Notes under the pieces: generated by a model
The model's input: only the letters and a program-made list of their open reading frames with translations
What the model was told of the DNA's origin: nothing
Database searches by the model: none
Part shown: piece by piece, positions 22,110 through 23,892 of the stretch
How positions within the stretch are numbered: the first letter of the stretch is position 1
Layout: every line of letters begins with the position of its first letter
From: an uncultured Succinivibrio sp.
Lineage (GTDB): Bacteria > Pseudomonadota > Gammaproteobacteria > Enterobacterales > Succinivibrionaceae
Direction of reading: 5' to 3'
NCBI GenBank assembly: GCA_900754255.1
Contig: CAAECI010000078.1
Span: 1-23,892, forward strand
Length of the DNA: 23,892 nt
Program-made: the position numbers and the translations under genes

Positions 22110-23024
22110 TTACCAACGGGAACTGGCTCCGCCGCCACCGGAGGAACCGCCGCCAAAAGAGCTCCCGTTACCGCCACCAGAAAAGCCGCCACCGGAGGAA
22201 CCGCCGCCGCTTTGATGATTGTTAATATTGCGATCGGTTGCATCGTATTTAATAATTGTTTCATATCCGCAGTTGCGGCACTTTTTAGTAACATACAGCC
22301 AACGATGCTTGATCCCATCTACAGTATCCTCTTTAACTGTTTTTAAGGTGCCGCGTTTGCCGCATTGAGGACACTTCCTTAGGAAGTCGTGCAAAATAAC
22401 AGCGGCGGCTATGAGCAAGATCACAATGATAGTGCCTATGATTGTGATCATGGTGATGATAAATTCATAGTCCTCCTCGGATGTATCTTTTGCAGATGAG
22501 GCTTCCGAATCCTCCAGTCTGGTACAAAGATCGTCTATGCCTTTTTTCATGCCCTCGTCGACATTGCCCACTTTGAAAAAAGGGATCATGCTTTGCATTT
22601 GTATGCGCTTGCAAATTGCATCCGGTAGCAGACCTTCAAGACCGTACCCCGTATGTATGCGGATCACGTGCTGATCGGACACATACACAACCAAGAGTCC
22701 GTCATCTTTATCCTTATGCCCTATACCCCATTTGCGAAACAGTTCCTGTGAAAATTCAAATACATCCAGATCTCCTATCGAAGGTAGCATTACGACGGCA
22801 GATTGAATGCCTGTTTTCTGTTCCAGATCGGTGAGCCTAGAATTTATTTCTGCAATGCTTTCTTTTTGTAGCACTAAAGCGGGATCTGCAACGTGGAGGG
22901 ATCGATCCTGCAGGCGCGGATTTTGAAGTGTATCCGAGGTTATGGCAGGATCGGCATAAGCGATGCTTAAAGCAAGACAGAAAAAGGAGCAAAACAATAA
23001 ATTAACAATTTTTTTTAGTTTCAT
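22110..23024 (-). CDS. TPM-domain (YgcG family) protein with membrane helix and zinc ribbon
   Basis: A 304-residue protein. The signal peptide (1-24, AYA/DP) is followed by a TPM domain (about 40-170) with LTDLEQKTGIQSAVVMLPS, RKWGIGHKDKDDGLLVVY and RIHTGYGLEGLLPD. A membrane helix (about 189-211) leads to a four-cysteine zinc ribbon (Cys218, Cys221, Cys249, Cys252) and a Gly/Ser-rich tail ending GGGGASSRW. The tail end is typical of the YgcG family. With a cleaved signal peptide the TPM domain would be periplasmic and the zinc ribbon and tail cytoplasmic. TPM proteins are commonly encoded next to lemA, as here (25 nt). The molecular role is not established; phosphatase activity and roles in membrane-protein quality control have been proposed for relatives. 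The ribosome-binding site is poor, suggesting coupling to lemA. Confidence 0.9.
   Translation of the reverse strand: MKLKKIVNLLFCSFFCLALSIAYADPAITSDTLQNPRLQDRSLHVADPALVLQKESIAEINSRLTDLEQKTGIQSAVVMLPSIGDLDVFEFSQELFRKWGIGHKDKDDGLLVVYVSDQHVIRIHTGYGLEGLLPDAICKRIQMQSMIPFFKVGNVDEGMKKGIDDLCTRLEDSEASSAKDTSEEDYEFIITMITIIGTIIVILLIAAAVILHDFLRKCPQCGKRGTLKTVKEDTVDGIKHRWLYVTKKCRNCGYETIIKYDATDRNINNHQSGGGSSGGGFSGGGNGSSFGGGSSGGGGASSRW
22131..22208. repeat. 24-bp direct repeat inside the Gly-rich tail codons
   Basis: Bases 22131-22154 and 22185-22208 are identical (GCCGCCACCGGAGG plus ten more bases) and encode the repeated GGGSSGGG segments of the TPM protein tail. Repeats like this can expand or contract by recombination or slippage, changing tail length in frame. 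Confidence 0.7.
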
Positions 23025-23049
23025 TTCAAACCGTTACTAGGCTAAAAAG

Positions 23050-23640
23050 CTAAAACGAAATTTGCGGAGCCTGGTTGGCATTGTCCTGTGATTGTAAATA
23101 TGCCTTTGCTTCGAAGCCGAAAAGAGATGCCAAGATGTTGGCAGGGAATCTTCTAACGGCGGTATTGAATGTCTTGACTGCGTTGTTGAAATCCTTACGA
23201 GCGACGGCTATACGATTTTCCGTACCTTCAAGCTGAGCCTGTAATTCGAGAAAATTCTGATTGGCCTTGAGATCGGGATAATTCTCTGAAATTGCAATCA
23301 AGCGACCTAAGGCGGAGGTAATTGCAGACTGGGATTCATCAAACTGTTTCAGCTGATCTGCAGACGGGGTTTGCCCAGGGGCGGTTTGGAAGGTTTTGGC
23401 TCTAAGGGCAGTAAGCCCTTCCAGAGTTTCCTTTTCATGTGTTGCATATCCCTTTACAGTGTTGACCAAATTAGGGATCAGATCGGCACGACGTTGATAT
23501 TGCACCTCAACATTCGACCATTTCGAAGCCGTCTGCTCATCCATTGAAACAAGCCCGTTATAGGAGCTGACAGCGTAAAGTCCCAGAAGGACAATAATAA
23601 GAAGAAAAACGATACCTAAATGGTTTTTTAAAAATTGCAT
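23050..23640 (-). CDS. lemA: LemA family protein
   Basis: A 196-residue membrane-anchored protein. One N-terminal helix (about 8-27) is followed by a helical periplasmic domain with the LemA hallmarks SYNGLVSMDEQTASKWSNVEVQYQRRADLIPNLVN (split around 30-64), VKGYATHE, LxAxSENYPDLKAN-like ISENYPDLKANQNF and IAVARKDFNNAVKTFNTAVRRFP. I chose ATG 23640 because GGAG (23650-23647) sits 6 nt upstream. A TTG at 23652 would extend the frame by four residues but has no ribosome-binding site, and ATG 23646 overlaps the GGAG. First gene of the LemA-TPM-TPR-C11 cluster. The role of LemA proteins is unclear; they are widespread in the envelope. Confidence 0.92.
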   Translation of the reverse strand: MQFLKNHLGIVFLLIIVLLGLYAVSSYNGLVSMDEQTASKWSNVEVQYQRRADLIPNLVNTVKGYATHEKETLEGLTALRAKTFQTAPGQTPSADQLKQFDESQSAITSALGRLIAISENYPDLKANQNFLELQAQLEGTENRIAVARKDFNNAVKTFNTAVRRFPANILASLFGFEAKAYLQSQDNANQAPQISF

Positions 23641-23692
23641 GCTCATCTCCAAAAGGCAAAAAAACTATTGCTAAAAAAAGTTTGAGAAAGCT

Positions 23693-23747
23693 GATCCCCG
23701 ATCCGCCGTATGAGTGTATGGTCTAGTATTGATCTTAGTGGGGGATC
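23693..23747. repeat. inverted repeat upstream of lemA
   Basis: GATCCCC (23693-23699) and GGGGATC (23741-23747) are perfect inverted copies 41 nt apart, in the 50-110 nt before lemA. They could be arms of a leader RNA stem or a pair of protein half-sites. I could not place a clear promoter in this gap. Confidence 0.3.
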
Positions 23748-23794
23748 TCCTGCTTTTAATCGATGTTGCCATTAAGCGGAACTTTTTGCCCATT

Positions 23795-23819
23795 AAAAAA
23801 AATGTTCTATTAAAACATT
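23795..23819 (-). terminator. intrinsic terminator of the right-edge gene
   Basis: On the minus strand AATGTT (23819-23814), a 7-nt loop and AACATT (23806-23801) are followed by eight T. The stem is A/T-rich and short, but the T-run is strong and it starts 15 nt after the stop of the partial frame at 23834-23892. It separates that gene from lemA. Confidence 0.5.
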
Positions 23820-23833
23820 CACACATGTTGGTA

Positions 23834-23892
23834 CTAAGGTAATTTTCTAGGACGTCCTCTCTGTCTTTTAGGGCCAACAAATTCAGGTTTGG
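23834..23892 (-). CDS. C-terminal end of an unknown protein, cut by the window edge
   Basis: Reading leftward from 23890, one frame gives KPEFVGPKRQRGRPRKLP and then TAG at 23836-23834. The basic GRPRK tail resembles an AT-hook-like nucleic-acid-binding extension and would fit a DNA-binding protein or a transposase, but 18 residues are too few to assign a family. The terminator right after the stop supports this frame over the two others. Confidence 0.35.
   Translation of the reverse strand, partial: KPEFVGPKRQRGRPRKLP

Noticed and set aside
23671..23880. 69-residue minus-strand frame upstream of lemA that looked slightly transposase-like (LALKDREDVLENYL)
   Set aside because: It spans the T-run terminator, has no start signal and competes with the frame ending at 23834, which is better supported by the terminator.

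Overview
The window is bacterial chromosome and most likely comes from a gut or rumen gammaproteobacterium related to the Succinivibrionaceae (Anaerobiospirillum, Succinivibrio, Ruminobacter). This is inferred from gene content. There is an ATP-type PEP carboxykinase ending in KAAGPQL, of the kind succinate-forming fermenters use to fix CO2. There are also gammaproteobacterial NfuA, GreB, BioH, RibB, HslO, HslR and NudE proteins. I saw no rRNA, tRNA, CRISPR array, prophage or complete insertion sequence.

Region 1 (1-5514, + strand) is a sugar import and isomerisation operon: permease, double-domain ATPase, second permease, then L-arabinose isomerase (araA), closed by a strong terminator. The 455 bp upstream hold a CRP-like site and a LacI-family operator-like palindrome whose left half recurs just before the first gene. 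No substrate-binding protein, araB or araD lies in the window. The ATPase has one degenerate ATP site. The araA Shine-Dalgarno sits in a perfect inverted repeat.

Region 2 (5714-14561) resembles a shuffled version of the E. coli bioH/nfuA and nudE-hslR-hslO-pckA-greB neighbourhood. The order is nfuA(-), pckA(+), greB(+), an unknown disordered protein(-), ribB-bioH(-, overlapping), an Fsr-like MFS exporter(-), hslR-hslO(-, overlapping) and nudE(+). These are housekeeping functions: Fe-S maturation, CO2-fixing carboxylation, transcript cleavage, biotin and riboflavin synthesis, and heat and redox stress.

Region 3 (14748-18405, + strand) is the last part of arginine synthesis: argF, argG (17 nt apart), a terminator, then argH. 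Together they turn ornithine into arginine.

Region 4 (23640-18525, - strand) is a tightly packed four-gene envelope cluster: LemA, a TPM/YgcG-type protein with a zinc ribbon, an exported TPR protein and an exported clostripain-like (C11) cysteine protease. LemA and TPM proteins are a known pairing. Joining them to a TPR protein and a C11 protease is the best candidate here for an undescribed functional unit. At the right edge the tail of another minus-strand gene, with a basic GRPRK end, is followed by a terminator.
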